This document shows, one piece after another, positions 5,966 to 6,555 of a DNA stretch of 6,555 nt. Position 1 is the first letter of the stretch. Every line of letters begins with the position of its first letter. The notes beneath the pieces are model-generated. The model saw nothing but the letters and a program-made list of their open reading frames with translations, was not told the DNA's origin and did not search any database. The position numbers were made by a program, and so were the translations under genes. Location: NCBI GenBank assembly GCA_035651635.1, contig DASRFK010000174.1:1-6555 (forward strand), given 5' to 3'. The stretch is from JANXQE01 sp035651635 (GTDB lineage Bacteria; Verrucomicrobiota; Verrucomicrobiia; Limisphaerales; UBA8199).

Positions 5966-6271
5966 ATGGATCTTGCCCGTGAATCGCTCGCGCTGGTATT
6001 GGTCTTCGGGCTCTTGGGCACGGCGTTATGGTTCCTGCGGCAGAAAGGCAGCTTTCGGATCGAGCGCAAGAACACAGGCGGGGCGCGTCTGGAATCGCGC
6101 GGCAAACTGGCGTTGACCGCGCAACACTCCATTCACCTGATCCGCGCCGGAGACCGGGAACTGATCCTGGCGCTGCATCCGGCGGGCGTCACCTTCCTGG
6201 GCGACGCGGCTGGGGGGGTTGCGCCGGGAACGGAAGAAGAACTGCGTATGGTTCACGGAGATTGTTCTTGA
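5966..6271 (+). CDS. fliO: Flagellar biosynthetic protein FliO
   Basis: FliO is a small membrane protein that helps assemble the FliP ring at the start of export-gate building. The 101-aa product has a single transmembrane segment at residues 8-24 (LALVLVFGLLGTALWFL), a basic stretch (RQKGSFRIERK), and a cytoplasmic FliO-type fold at about residues 43-82, with LESRGKLALTAQHSIHLI and GDRELILALHPAGVTFLG. The family is poorly conserved, so position between fliN and fliP is important evidence. GGAAGGGA (5951-5958) is 7 nt before the ATG at 5966. An out-of-frame ATG at 5959 stops after seven codons and is ignored. The stop overlaps the fliP start. Confidence 0.88.
   Translation: MDLARESLALVLVFGLLGTALWFLRQKGSFRIERKNTGGARLESRGKLALTAQHSIHLIRAGDRELILALHPAGVTFLGDAAGGVAPGTEEELRMVHGDCS
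6257..6260 (+). promoter_or_regulatory. Ribosome binding site deciding the fliP TTG start
   Basis: GGAG inside the end of fliO, 7 nt before TTG 6268. There is no ATG or GTG in the fliP frame near this point, so this site is the main reason for choosing the non-ATG start. Confidence 0.65.
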
Positions 6272-6555
6272 CGACACGAAGGCGGTTGTTGATCCGGAGG
6301 TTGTTCCCCAAAAGAATCATCGCGTGCTCCATTTGCGGCAGCCTAGGCGTTTTGTCGGCCGGTTCTGTGCTGGCGCAGACTCCAGGGGCCCTGCTGGGGG
6401 TCTCTCTCACCCCCTCCAAAGGATCGGCACCACTGAGCGTCCCTATGCAGATCATCGTCTTGTTGACGCTGCTTACGATTCTGCCGGCCGTGCTCATGTC
6501 GGTGACCCCATTTCTGCGCATCAGCATCGTGCTGCACTTCCTGAGGCAAGCGCTC
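6268..6555 (+). CDS. fliP: Flagellar export gate protein FliP (5' part, cut by window end)
   Basis: FliP forms the core pentamer of the flagellar type III export gate in the inner membrane. The frame runs open to the window end (96 codons). A TTG at 6268 is the best start: it overlaps the fliO TGA as TTGA, and GGAG (6257-6260) lies 7 nt upstream. Residues 4-16 are rich in Arg and Lys, residues 17-36 are hydrophobic and end in SVLA before QT, a likely cleavable signal peptide, which FliP is known to have. From residue 55, PLSVPMQIIVLLTLLTILPA and SVTPFLRISIVLHFLRQAL are the conserved FliP first membrane segment. Later starts (TTG 6286, 6289, 6301) lack a placed Shine-Dalgarno and would trim the basic n-region. 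Confidence 0.93.
   Translation, partial: MTTRRRLLIRRLFPKRIIACSICGSLGVLSAGSVLAQTPGALLGVSLTPSKGSAPLSVPMQIIVLLTLLTILPAVLMSVTPFLRISIVLHFLRQAL

Overview
This window is the middle of a flagellar gene cluster from a bacterium with a peptidoglycan-anchored flagellum. The distal rod genes (flgF, flgG) run leftward. The hook and export genes (fliK, flgD, flgE, fliN, fliO, fliP) run rightward. Domain style (short FlgD, single-domain FliN, a very long alanine- and serine-rich FliK) and the moderately high GC fit an Acidobacteriota-like genome. That lineage call is inference only, because no phylogenetic marker is present.

Left half, minus strand: a divergent control region (about 1699-1916) drives flgF (proximal/distal rod protein). 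A 142-nt gap follows that can encode a charged 51-aa small ORF, then flgG (distal rod), and the first eight codons of a further gene, probably flgA, starting at an ATGA overlap with the flgG stop. The minus side of the control region carries a strong sigma-54 (-24/-12) match. A second, overlapping match lies 11 nt upstream of it, and a perfect 7-bp inverted repeat lies in the predicted leader.

Right half, plus strand: fliK (hook-length control) begins at a GTG next to a second sigma-54-like element, which suggests a leaderless or near-leaderless message. It is followed by flgD (hook cap, N-terminal domain only), flgE (hook), fliN (C-ring), fliO and fliP (export gate). fliP is cut by the window edge and starts at a TTG overlapping the fliO stop. 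Gene spacings are short (4-nt overlap to 52-nt gap), so this looks like one operon.

Together the genes make the rod, hook, hook ruler, hook scaffold, part of the switch and the export pore, i.e. mid-stage flagellar assembly. Nothing here looks like a new enzyme, defence or mobile system. The points worth a second look are the divergent sigma-54 region, the hidden small ORF, the leaderless fliK possibility and the unusual sizes of FliK and FlgD. There is no gene-free stretch longer than 300 bases.
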